Below, in pieces: positions 9,433 to 20,652 of a stretch of DNA of 64,000 nt. A program made the position numbers and the translations under genes. Numbering within the stretch: the stretch's first letter is position 1; every line of letters begins with the position of its first letter. Source of the stretch: Amorphophallus konjac. Taxonomy: Eukaryota > Streptophyta > Magnoliopsida > Alismatales > Araceae. The stretch is from contig JAHNEJ010002202.1 of NCBI GenBank assembly GCA_022559845.1, positions 124,001 through 188,000 on the forward strand, given 5' to 3'. A model generated the notes under the pieces. That model made no database searches. It was given only the letters and a program-made list of their open reading frames with translations, and was not told the DNA's origin.

Positions 9433-11868
9433 TGATGATGGCAACACTATGAGTCATACTGACTTGATCAAATATTTCTCCCCCTTTGACTTCAGCAAAA
9501 AAGACATGAGTTGAAGAGGAAAGAATAAGACTGCATAAAATGAGTGAATTAAAAGCTCCCCCTTTGACTAAGCTCCCCCTTAATAGAAACGTTCTAATGG
9601 TTGAAACAAATTGAGATGAAGGGAGAATATCAGCAGAAGCACAGGGATTCTCAAGAATGCTAACTAGATCTCCCCCTTTAAGAAAAGCACTCATCATGAC
9701 ATGGAAGCTCCCCCTGAATGGATGGAGTGAAGTGATGAGCATCAATCAGCAAAACACAGACTGTAATCACAGTGATTAAGTGAGGAAAATAAGTTTTCAT
9801 TAGCACACTGCAAGGATGAACTCTGGTTATCCAAAGACTGCAAGTACACAGGGTAAACTGAGAGAAGTGCTTCTCAAATATGACAACCAGTCTGAATCAA
9901 AACACAGTGATAAAGAGCGATAGGATGAGCAGATTCAACAGTTAGTGATAATTGAGACAATGAACTTTTCAGCAAGATATCAACTTCATAAAATAGAATT
10001 TAAGTTTTAGATTCCTCCATTATAAAAGCTTATGAAACCTTGATTATCAGATATGGTTTAAGAATGATGTAAACAAGTTTTTCAAAAGAAATTGTACTCA
10101 TATCTGAACCAGCTCTTAATAAAAAAGAAACTACAAGCTCATATAAAATTCTAGTTCAACCAACTTCCATCTTACTTAGTTTACTTTCCATGACAATTTT
10201 AAGAGATACATAAGAGAATGCAACTGAATTTTAATTGTTCTTTCAGAATTTGATTTACACTTGTTCATTTTTTTTTAAATGAACAATTTTGGTTTATCAA
10301 CACCTTTTGACATGGGGAGACACCTTGATCAGAGGCCTGAATCCCCAGTTACTCAGTGTGACAACCGTATTGCTTCTTCCATTTTAGAGAACAGAGATAG
10401 CAATAAAAGTATCTTTGGCATGAGGATACACCTTTATCAGAGGCCAGAGTCCCCAGTTACTCAATACCACTATGCCATTGCTCTGCCATTTTTTTACAAT
10501 AAATTCCAATCATTTCTTTAAATAGAGTTAACCATGGTACTTCATGACACAATCCTTTGGACAGGTTTCTCAGTAACCACAGTCATTGCTCGGTCCATAC
10601 TTTTACTCAAAATGGATTCAGAACAATTTAGATGTTTAGGAACAATCACATACACTATATATCTCAGTCAATCGTAGACATGGATATCAACTTTTCAGAT
10701 TTCAGAAAGTCTTACATGAATTTACATGAAGCAGACAGTTAAAGTTTATTAAGAGATTGAATCAGATATTTCCAAGTTCCTTGTGTCCAAACAGGAGTAC
10801 ATAAGACTTAAACCAATTCCAGTTAACAAATGTTCTTAAGCATGTATAATGGAAGGTTCCTCATTAAAGATGTTTTAACATTTATGAAGTAGTATTCAGA
10901 CTGAAGGTTTACTTCATATCTCAGCTTAGTAATTCAAGTGAGCTGACTGATATTTCAACAAACAGCATGGATTCTGAAAATTTTCAGCAAAGAATCTACC
11001 CTTGAGCAAAGAAGTTCAGAATTGACTGGATTGAAGTGAAGCTCTCCTTCAGCAGATTTAGGAGAGGCAGACAGATACCAATAAGGTATAAATTCTGATT
11101 ATGAATACTTCAAAAATAGTTAAGAGAGATCATTTAAAGTTGAAATCACTGATAACACAGATATGACAAAATGAATCAGATAGGTGGACAGGTAGAGTTC
11201 AGATAAAGACAGGTGAAAAGATTAAGCATGCTCCCCCTGTCTATATGCAATGAATCACCCCCTTTTTTTTGATTTTTCAAAATGAGTGATATGCTATGCA
11301 TTGACTCCCCCTATCTTAAAACACATAATCAACCTATATGACATGAAGACAATGCATGAGACTAGACAGACTCCCCCTTACAAAGTGCATGATATGCAAT
11401 TAAGGCATTGAAACATGATTTCAAGGTTTATGCTCATTCAGACTGTCCTATAAAGAGATATGACCCATGGTACTAAGCGGAGAACTTGGTCTACAAGACC
11501 ATCTCACACATAGTAAGAATTTCCAGACAGATTTTCTCTGCCCTTTAGTAGCTTACCATTTATATACCAAAGTGGTCATGCATGAAAATGCAATGCCAAC
11601 AGTCCTAAGTGCATCAGATTTTTTCACAGGATGCAATCTCAGTCTATCATTAAATATGCAAAACATGTAAGAAGAGAGTTCAGAAAATTAAATCTAACAA
11701 TGCAGATGGTGAGTTTATATGCAAAGACGGATTTAACATGCTATGCAGTTAAACTAAGAGCAAGAAGTGCAGAGAATTTATCTTAATGGGGCTTTATCAA
11801 CTTGGGTGCCTTGGTTTATTTTACCCCTCTTTATTCCTTAGTCCAAGGCACACCTGCAAAGTATTTGA
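9433..11868 (-). other. Non-coding remainder of the Sirevirus (pol missing)
   Basis: AT-rich, with no frame resembling protease, integrase, RT, RNase H or an envelope. A pair of similar segments of about 108 bp (GATCAGAGGCCTGAATCCCC near 10327 and its relative near 10436) and the repeated polypurine-like boxes are the only structure I can see. Confidence 0.75.
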
Positions 11869-14410
11869 TCATATTGATCCTGCAGGGACCCAAGCAGCTT
11901 TGGGTCCTGCATTAGCCCTGACAGGTTTTCTAAGCAAATTCATAGCAACATTATCATCAAATTTCATCAGTGAACAGTCATCCATAGAGTGTCCAAATTT
12001 TCCACAGTATCTACATGAAATGGCTAGTTTTTTGTTCTTATGAATCATATTAACAGCAGGATGATGTTTATAAACATGTTCATAAGATTTTCTGTTGTAT
12101 GCATGAACAGTTTGATGCATGTTCTTACTCAGCCAACATTCAACAGATTTATGGCCTGGCTTCCCACAGTTATAGCATGAAATTTTCACAAATGATTTTG
12201 CAGGGAATTTGACAAAATGGGGGTTAACAGAATTCTTTTGAACATGCCAACAGTCCTTGACTGTATGGCCATTTGTCCCACAGTGAGAGCAAGCAAAAGA
12301 ATTTCTTCTATGAAAACCATTTTTACCCCAATTGGATCCAAAACAGCACTCAGCAGCTCTGTGCCCGGGCTTATAGCAGTTGAAGCACATAATGTGCTGA
12401 CTAGAATTGTGTTTAGATCCATATGGACCATGAAAATGAGTGGAAGACCTGGCATGCAGTTTATTATCTTCTTTCATGATAAAACATTCATTCATGAGAT
12501 GACCATGCTTCCCACAATAATAACATGAAGCATCAGGCTTCCTAGCAGCATGGTTTCTATCAGAAAGATTTCTTGAATGTAAAGTTCCACTAGCATGCTC
12601 ATCCTTTAACATCAATCCACAATCCTCCATTATGTGACCTCCTTTCCCGCAATAATAACATGACCCCTTTTTAATGTGAGTGTGTGAGAGATCATGTGAA
12701 TTGTGTGCAGTCTTCTTTATAACAACAGGAGTGTCTTTTTCCTTTTTCTGTGAATTTTCACCCTTTCTTTGTTTTGGAGTTTGATCCACAGTTTTGGCTT
12801 TCACAGTAGATTTTTGTGCAGTGAATTGAAAAACTGAAGGACCAGCAGTTGTGTTTTGATCAGAAGCTTTTACAAACACAGTTGAAGTTTTATTGCTATT
12901 GATCCTTTTGTTTGTTGAACTGTAACCCAACCCCACTCTCTGAGAGTTATCACTCTTTCCCAGAAGCTTATTCAGATTGTCCTTTCCTTTGACAAATTTT
13001 GATAGAGAATTTTTCAAATCTTTAATCTCAGAATTCAAATCAGCAATTTTAGCTTCATATTTGGACAAATCTGTTTCACAGGAAATTACTTGTTGATGCA
13101 AGGCATCATTCAGACTTTTGAGTTTTTCTACTTCCTGTTTTAATTCTATTTCCTTGTCAGCTTCAGATAGGGACTTGTAAAGATCATCAACTTCTTGTTG
13201 AAGGGATGTGATAGTAAGCTCATATCCAGCTATTTTCTGTTCACTGCAACTGACATTTCCATTTAACATTAAGTTGATGGTTTTTAGACTCTCAATTTCT
13301 TGTTCTGCATCCACCAACCTATCAGAATTATTCATGCTCACACCCTTGCCTTTTTCAATTGTCAATAGCCTATCTGACAGTTGGGTGTTTAGATGATTCA
13401 GCTTGTTGATTTCTTCTTTCAATTTCCTGTTTTTCTCTAGAAGATCGTCATCAAACATCCAATCATCTAAGGAAGACTGACATTCATAAAAGTTTTCCTG
13501 TTGTTTCTCAGATTGAGGTTTGTTGAGATTTTTCTGAAGCTCTAGATTCATTATTCTATCAGCCTCCATTTTTTCAGAAATCAATCTGTTTTCTTTTTCA
13601 AGACTCATCAATTTGTGTTCAAATTCCTTGGACTGGTTTTTGAGTCTTTCATTTTCAGATTTCATATCTTCAGCTTCAGTTTTCTTTTCTAGCAATGATT
13701 TATTTTCTTCTTTCAGAGATTTGATTAAATCCTTTTGAAGTTTATCATCAGAATCAAATTCATTTATCAAGTCTCTTAAAGCTGCACAAGCATTGCAAGC
13801 ATTTTCAGATTTCATTTTTTTCAAATTCAGAGTTAACACACTCTAAATCTTTTATCATTTTCTTGTTCTGATCTTTTAGATTTTCATTTTCAACTTTCAG
13901 ACTTCTGACCTGATACCGCAACTCCTTTTTTTGTTTCTTCTTTTCAGATTTAAGTTTATGATATTTATTCACTAAATACTCATTCACCATAAACAATTCT
14001 TCCATAGTGAAATTACCAGTGTCAGAATTCACCTGAGATGAAGTTTCCTCATCATCATCCTCTACTTCTTCTTCATTTTCTTCTTGCTGTAGATCAGCCA
14101 TCACGGAGCTATCATCATTTCTTCCCTGAGCTAGCTTCAGCTTATCCATAATGTCCTTAGCGGACCTGCAGTCATGAAAACAAGAACATAAGGCTCTGTC
14201 AGTAGCTGCTTTCATCAGGTTAAAGGCTTTCTGATTTTCTTCATGTTTTGACTTGTGACTTTTAGTCCATTTGGACTCTTCCTTTGGCAGTCTGTGAGGA
14301 CCATGTGAGATTAACTTCCACAGATCCGGATACATCAAATTCACATAGTTATGTAGACTGTTAACCCATGAATCAAAATTAGAGCCATTGAAAATCGGTG
14401 GAGAACCCAT
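11869..14410 (-). pseudogene. gag: Sirevirus gag with six zinc knuckles, one frameshift
   Basis: Gag packages the element RNA into virus-like particles. It starts with ATG at 14410, 107 bp after the primer site. Residues 1-100 (PPIFNGSNFDSWVNSLHNYV) fit the copia gag N-terminal family. An acidic patch follows, then a coiled-coil region of about 350 residues. Six CCHC knuckles come next: CYYCGKGGHIMEDC, CYYCGKHGHLMNEC, CFNCYKPGHRAAEC, CSHCGTNGHTVKDC, CYNCGKPGHKSVEC and CRYCGKFGHSMDDC (about 12660 to 11970). The frame shifts once, at a run of seven A's near 13815-13821; one A fewer would restore a single frame of about 845 codons. The end AWVPAGSI is where pol normally begins. Confidence 0.88.
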
Positions 14411-14516
14411 TGATTAAATCGGCAAGTAGATTAATGCAGCAAAGAGTAAAATCAGAAATGCACCAAGGGACAACAGGATCCTCTGCAGATCGTTGGATCT
14501 GATCAATCAGAGAACT

Positions 14517-14528
14517 GCTCTGATACCA
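14517..14528 (-). other. Sirevirus primer-binding site (initiator Met tRNA)
   Basis: TGGTATCAGAGC on the - strand, two bases from the 5' LTR end at 14531. This is complementary to the 3' end of plant tRNA-iMet, the standard primer of copia elements. Confidence 0.95.
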
Positions 14529-14530
14529 AT

Positions 14531-17081
14531 TGATAGGGTGCAATCCCTGGATACAGAGGGGGGGGTGAATGTATCCTGCTAGAAATATCCCCCAATTAAA
14601 AACCTCAGAAGCTAAACACAATTCCAGAATAAAAATTAATTCAATTGAACATATGAAGAGACATTTGGAGCGCTCCTAATCAATCATCTAGCGGAAGCAA
14701 ACACAGAGACAAACCACTACTTAAGAGATTTTTTAGGTGGTTCGGTCCAAAGACCTACGTCCACCCCTCACTCCCAACCGGAGTGAGGCATCCACTAGCA
14801 CAGGCTAGAAAACTGCAGACTCAGTCTACGAACAAGATGTTGCCACACAGTTTGACCAGGGGAACAACCTCCCCTCTTCCTCCCAACCGGAGGGACACCC
14901 CAAGTGACTCCCAGCCACTTGGAAACTATAGACGCAAGTCTCTCTTCCTCCAGACCGGAGGGAACACACCAGTGACTCCCCGTCACCAGCAAACCAGAGG
15001 TCGAAGACCTCTCTTCCTCCAGACCAGGAGGGACCCCTGGACTTGAAACCTACAAGCCCAGAACCGGAGGACCAATCCTCCCTTCCTCCAAACCGGAGGG
15101 AAACAACCGATGACTCCCGGTCAAAGGCAACCAGAGACGCAAGTCTCTCTTCCTCCAAACTGGAGGGAACCCACAAGTAGCACCCAGCTACTTGCAACCG
15201 GAGATAGCAATCTCCCTTCTCCTGAACCAACAGGAGGGACCCCAACCTCTCTACAGAGAATCGGAAGAACAACTGATGAATGGTTAAAAGGAAAAACAAA
15301 AACGCAGCAACAGAAAGCTGGAGAAATAAAATGCACAAAAGCTCTCGCAGGAGCAGGCTGGCCTGGATTTGATCCACGGTCCAGCAGGAACTTATCTTCA
15401 GTTGAGGCTTCCTTTTCTCTAGCTCTCTCTTCTTATCACTCTTCTTTTTCTTCTCTTTCGCAGGCTCTCTCTCTGTCTCTTCTTTCTTCTTCTTCTTTCT
15501 TCTTCTTCTGCTCACAGCCTCTCTGTAGCACACGCACCTTCTATCTCGTTCACACTCTTCCTCTTTCTGATCTCGATCTCTTTTTGTCTTCACTGTTCTC
15601 ACTTCACTATTTTCCTCCAGATGGAGGCGGCTTGGTATTTATAGCTACAGCATTTAGGGCGTTATCATCGGATCACGTGCCAGGTGGCAACCTCGGATCA
15701 CGTGCACTTCATAGGTTCTCGCACAGTACCTGTCACATAGACATAAGAAGATATCAGATGATGTATAGACTTGGTTCAGGCTGTTTAACAAAGTGTGTAC
15801 AGCTATGATGCATCTCGAGTGTATAGACTTGAGTGAAGTGAACGGATGTTCAGACTTTGAAGATCCACTGTGGATGTATAGAATTGAGTGAAGTGAACGG
15901 ATGTTCAGACTTTGAAGATCCACTGTGGATGTATAGACTTGACGAAGTGAACGAAAGAATGTATAGACTTGGTGAATGTTCAGAATAACAGTTCGACCAG
16001 TGTGCAGACTTGCCATCGACCAATGTATGGACTTGAAGGGCTGAATGAACAATGTATAAGCTTTGAACTCTGTACAGACTTGAAAGCCCTGAGCCAATGT
16101 ATAGACTTAGAATCAGAAGTCAGGCAAGCGGTGTGTAGACTTGGCCAGAACGTAGGTAAAAGATATGGCTGTATAGACTTGGCCAGAACGTAGGGAAAAG
16201 CACCAATGTGCAGACTTGATCATCCAGCAGTGTATAGACTTCGTTTCAAGCAACGTAGGTAAAAGAGACACTATATAGACTTTGCACAGGAGTGCCTGAA
16301 TCGATGTACAGACTTGGAGAAAGACTTGAGACACAGTGACGCTGCTCGCTGTACAGACTTGATCAAGGCAACTGAACAATGTACACACTTCCAATGTATG
16401 GACTTCTCATGAACAGTTCGATGTGCATACTTCCCTTCGATGCATCTGCAGTGCAATGTATTGACTTAAAGAACATTATGCAATGTATGGACTTTGATGT
16501 TTAGTGCATTGTATGGACTTTGATGAAGAGCCCAATGTGCAGACTTCGCCTAAAATGCTGGAACCTGGGCACTGTACAGACTTGAGTTTTCAACATACCG
16601 ATGTACAGATTTTGACAAAGCATGCTACAGTGATGTATAGACTTTGTACTTAAATCGACGAAGCATGTTGTACAGGCTTTGAGCATTGTGTAGACTTTAC
16701 GAAGCACATGCCTTGACTGTACAGACTCTGAAGAATTGAGGTGATGTGTAGACTTTGATGATGTTGTGCAATGTATAGACATTGAGATATGATGCATGAA
16801 TCAAGTGGCATTGTATACACTTGCAGATCTGGGGGGTCGACCCATCAGGAAGGGGGGTCAACCCATTGAACAGACTAACATCAAGCAATCCAGATAAAGT
16901 CAATATGAAATGCATCAACAATTATGAAATGCACCAAAGCACACACCACACAGCCATATTTAAATGCAGCAATAATTCAGATAAGATTTTCAATGAAACA
17001 TTCATATGCACCACAAACAGAATTGTATGCATTCAAATGACATATAGTGTTTGCTATCATCAAAATCATAGGGACACAACA
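14531..17081 (-). repeat. Sirevirus 5' LTR (2551 bp)
   Basis: The partner of 6858-9419, with the same ends and order. The similarity of the two LTRs implies a fairly recent insertion compared with the other elements here. Confidence 0.95.
15636..15643 (-). promoter_or_regulatory. TATA box in the 5' LTR
   Basis: TATAAATA on the - strand; this is the copy that would drive the gag transcript. Confidence 0.65.
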
Positions 17082-17086
17082 GCATA
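17082..17086. repeat. Target-site duplication GCATA, right copy
   Basis: Identical to 6853-6857; brackets the Sirevirus. Confidence 0.95.
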
Positions 17087-17872
17087 CACACTGTGATAGA
17101 CGCCGGCCCGGATGAGGATCGGCACATAATTGAACAATACATACTCCGTGAATTCCACTGCCCCTTCCCGGAAGTTGTGCGCGCCTTTGAGCCTTAGCTC
17201 CCCGAACCAGCCCAGAGCCAGTTCGTGTTTGAATCGGATGGCCAAGCAGTCCAGCAGAAAGGGTTCCTCTCTGTATCCCCACTTCAAAGGAGCCAGGAAT
17301 AGGCCGAACCGGGGGTGCTCATTCTGAACCCACCCAGCAGACGTGTCCCACCGAGCAGGGGTGAACTGAGGCGCCCGCACTAGTTTGTCCTCTGTCGGCA
17401 GCATGGCCTCGAGCCCCAAGATGGGCTTCCACTCCCGAGTTTCTCCCACTAAGTACATCGGGATGCTCCTCGAAACACTGTAAAATAAGCTGTCCCGAGA
17501 CTGCAGAATGGCCCGCTCGGCCTCCTTGACAACTCGAAAGTTCCGCCTCTCCTGGTGACAGAGGTGCTTCAGAAAGCGGATAAGATGCCTGTCCTTCGGG
17601 AAGTCCTTCCGGTACTCCCCCGTAGCCCGGTCAAAAGTCATGACGCCTCCAACCCGGGTAAGCCTGCGGAAGTCCATCGTCTCAGAGTCCGAGCCCGACG
17701 ATCCGGCCAATGCCGCTATCTCAGTGTGCTCCCTGTCCAAGTCTTCTATGTTGAACCAAGTAACTGTTGGCACCGGAGGTGGGGGAATGTGCTCGGCACC
17801 ATAAGCAGCAAAATCTCTCGAGGTAGCCATTTCTCTGCAAGGTGCAAGGAACCTCAAGTCAGAACAAGGCAC
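17082..17872 (-). pseudogene. PMD gene, 5' part of exon 1
   Basis: An open frame from an ATG at 17872, with a second ATG at 17830 (MATSRDFAAYGAEH) just downstream, up to the Sirevirus insertion point. About 260 residues: an acidic, proline-rich N-terminus, then FLKHLCHQERRNFRVVKEAE and the start of the PMD fold (FKHELALGWFGELRLKGAHN, EYVLFNYVPILIRAGVYHSV). The codon cut by the insertion is the same as the one continued at 6857. With one copy of the duplication the two halves are in the same frame. Before the Sirevirus arrived the exon was therefore continuous, apart from TAG codons further on. Confidence 0.8.
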
Positions 17873-19095
17873 AAGTAAAGAAAAAGAAAGGGAATTATAA
17901 AGGGGGCTACACTACAGTTGAATTAAAAGAATGCCAATAATTTCTGACGAAATTTTGGCAGAGTTTCCCCTAGACCGGAGGCGTAAGGGAAAACACGTGT
18001 GCATGCCCACAAGGAGTGACGGCCCCAACAAAGTCACGGTGTGCCCAAGAGCGACACTGGAGGTCCTCCGGTTGAAGAAGTCTCCTTTCCTCTCTTCAGC
18101 GGTACGCCCAGGCCAAGGCTCCCAGCGGTACGCCCAGGCCACACCCCCTGGCGGCACACCCTGTGCCTCCCCCAGCGGCACACCCCCTGGCCGCCCAGCG
18201 GCACACCCTCAGTGGCCCCAGCGGCACACTCCCATCAGCGCCCTAGCGGCACGCTCTCAGTGGCCGCCCTGCGGCACACCCCCATCAGCGCCCTAGCGGC
18301 ATGCTCCCAGTGGCCGCCCCAGCAGTACACTCTCAATGCCTCCCAGCGGCACGCTCCCTGGCCACCCCAGCGGCACGCTTGTGCCCTCCCACCAGCGGCA
18401 CGCCCGTGCCCCCTGCCTCTAGCGGCACGCCCTGTACTGCTCCCAGCGGCACGCCCCGACGCTCCACCCCACGCCGAAGAGAAGAAGGAGAAGAACAAGA
18501 GAAAAAAAAAGAGAGGAAGAGAGGAGGGTGAAGAAGCAGAGAAGGGGGAAGAGGAAGAGGACGACGGAGAGCCTAGGGCTCCGTCGTCCCCCGAGGAAGA
18601 GAAAGAACGAGAAGAAGAAGAGAAAGGAAAGGAAGAGGAAAACGGAAGGGGAAGGGAAGAAGAGAGGAAGGAGAAGAGAAGAAGAGGGAAGGGAGAGGGG
18701 CACGGTGGCCTCACCCCAAGCACCGGTGATGGCGGCGAACGGCGGTGGCGACAGAGAAGAGAGAAGAAGAAGAAGGGGGAGCGACGGTGGCGGTGGTAAC
18801 CGAAGAGATGAAGGGAGAGAGAGGGAGAGAGAAAGTTTGAAATAAGAAGTAGAGGGGGGAGTTTCGAACTCGCCCTCCCCCTTTTATAGTCGTCTAAGAA
18901 AAAGGAGAAAAAAAGGAGAAGAAAAGGGGAAAAAAGGGAAACGAACGGATAGAAGGGGGAATAAAAATGAGAAGAAAAAGAGAAAGGAAAAAGGAAGAGA
19001 AAAGGAGGGAATGAAAAATGAGGAAAAAAGGAGAAAGAGAGAGAAAAAAAGGGAGAAAAGGAAAAAGAAGAAAAAAAGGGGGAGAATAAGTACAC

Positions 19096-19153
<58 letters not shown>

Positions 19154-19334
19154 TTAATAATAATAACATAACATATGTATAATGGTGATACAATAAATAT
19201 ACAATCGAGATAGCGATGTCCGCATCACATGTCTTATGAACGTACGCCCAATAATGTACGCTAACTCCCCAGACACACCCGCGGGCACCGTCTGGCTCAT
19301 CCTTCGCCCGCGCTGCCCTCGGGTGGGGGGCATT
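17873..19334. other. Upstream region of the PMD gene / 3' non-coding part of the Gypsy element
   Basis: Three blocks: a run of AGCGGCACGC-type repeats (about 18100-18470), a nearly pure purine stretch on + (18475-18840, with more to 19085), and an AT-rich end. On the - strand CTATAAAAG at about 18894-18886 could be a TATA box about 1 kb upstream of the PMD start, with the pyrimidine-rich stretch as its leader. Two purine tracts could serve the Gypsy element: 17876-17906 and GGGTGGGGGGC at 19321-19331. No gene is seen. Confidence 0.45.
19107..19165. repeat. (AAT)n microsatellite
   Basis: About eighteen near-perfect AAT/ATA triplets, with one interruption near 19153. Confidence 0.95.
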
Positions 19335-20652
19335 TGTGGACGTATAAAATTGCACGTCCGTATGTCCCGCCGAGCCCCGCATTAATGTCAAAGTCAAAAG
19401 AAGAAGACCCGGAGAGACTGGCCATCCAGGGCTCCGGGAAGATACTATCGCCCGACAAATCCCCGCATTTGCACGGGCGCATTAAGAGACCGAGAAGTCA
19501 CAGGATGTCCTCCTGAATTGACACACTGCTAGGGACCCTCCCTCGGGCCCTTAACGGTGAAGAAATATCCCAAAGAATGCACGACTTCAAGTTACTGAAG
19601 CAAGAGCACAGGCCCTCCAGCGGCACGGGCCTGAGGCCCTTCAGTGGCACGGCCTCAAGCCCTTAGCGGCACGGCCATGTGGCCCTCCAGCGGCACGGCC
19701 ATTTGGCCCTTCAGCGGCACGCTTCATTCAGGGTTTCTGTTGCACGCCAAGTCTATACAGCCGTCAGCCCAAGTCTGTACGTTGGCACACAAAGTCTATA
19801 CAGCCGTCAGCCCAGGTCTGTACGTTGGCCGTTGCACACCAAGTCTATATAGCCGTCAGCCCAAGTCTGTACGTTGGCTGATTGAACAAACGAAGTCTAT
19901 ACATCCCAGCTCCAGGTCTGTACATTGGCTGGCTGCTTCAAACGAAGTCTATACATCCAAGCCCCAAGTCTGTACATTGGCTGGCTGCTTCAAATGTAAA
20001 GTCTATACATCCAAACCCCAAGTCTGTATGTTGGATGATTGCACAAATGAAGGCTGTACATTGGCTGGCTGCTTCAAACGAAGTCTATACATCCAAGCCC
20101 CAAGTCTGTACATTGGCTGGCTGCTTCAAATGCAAAGTTTATACATCCAAACCCCACGTCTGTACGTTGGATGATTGCACAAATGAAGTCTGTACATTGG
20201 CTGGCTGCTTCAAATGCAAAGTCTATACATCTAAACCCCAAGTCTGTACGTTGGATGATTGCACAAATGAAGTATGTACATTGGCTGCCTGCTTCAAATG
20301 CAAAGTCTATACATCCAAACCCCAAGTCTGTACGTTAGATGATTGCACAAACGAAGTCTGTACATTGGCTGGCTGCTTCAAATGCCAAGTCTATACATCC
20401 GTCAGCAGAAGTCTATACACTCATGTGGCAAGTCTGTACAGAGTCCATGCCCATGAAGTCTATACACTCATGTGGCAAGTCTGCACAGAGTTCATGCAAA
20501 CGCGAGGTCTATACACTCATGTGGCAAGTCTGTACAGAGTTCATGCAAACACGAAGTCTATACACTCATGTGGCAAGTCTGTACAGAGTTCATTCAGACG
20601 TGAAGTCTATACACTCAGGTGGCAAGTCTGTACAGAGTTCATGCGTACGCAA
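19335..20652 (+). repeat. Candidate Gypsy 3' LTR, right end cut by the Tekay insertion
   Basis: A G-rich tract (GGGTGGGGGGCATT) is followed by TGTGGACG, a plausible LTR start, and a TATAAAA ten bases on. It contains AGCGGCACGG repeats (19618-19720) and then the AAGTCTRTACA array. The matching 5' LTR is outside the window, so the boundary cannot be proved. The right end is interrupted at 20653 by another element. Confidence 0.4.
19748..20640. repeat. AAGTCTRTACA motif array
   Basis: I count about 28 exact AAGTCT cores followed by ATACA, GTACA or GTACG, plus about seven one-base variants, in roughly 890 bp. They alternate (ATAC, then GTAC) at 25-45 bp spacing and build longer units of about 85 bp, with the landmark GATGATTGCACAAA at 20032, 20169, 20257 and 20340. 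The reverse complement of the same core fills the Sirevirus LTRs. Confidence 0.9.

Larger units (their letters stand above)
6858..17081 (-). mobile_element. Sirevirus-type Ty1/copia element, gag-only, 10.2 kb
   Basis: The complete boundaries are visible: long LTRs with TG...CA ends (read on the - strand), a primer site next to the 5' LTR, a polypurine tract next to the 3' LTR and a GCATA duplication. The element has a gag with a long coiled-coil part and many zinc knuckles, plus several AAGGGGGAG-like tracts, both typical of Sireviruses. Protease, integrase, RT and RNase H are all absent: gag ends at AWVPAGSI, which in relatives lies just before the protease, and about 2.4 kb of non-coding sequence follows. 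It would need proteins from a complete relative to move. It sits inside the PMD gene in the same orientation as that gene. Confidence 0.93.

Noticed and set aside
9433..11868. Hidden pol or envelope in the Sirevirus interior
   Set aside because: No frame over about 110 codons and none of the protease, integrase or RT motifs.
14826..15808. Frames of 258 and 232 codons in the Sirevirus 5' LTR
   Set aside because: They cross CCTCCAGACCGGAGG repeats and the pyrimidine tract and are broken in the other LTR (7325-8140).
18235..19095. 286-codon Phe/Ser-rich frame on the - strand
   Set aside because: Complement of the purine tract; low complexity only.
19748..20640. Coding repeat protein (frames of 176 and 269 codons)
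   Set aside because: The frames are built from the AAGTCTRTACA array and carry no recognisable domain; the array also exists in non-coding LTRs.
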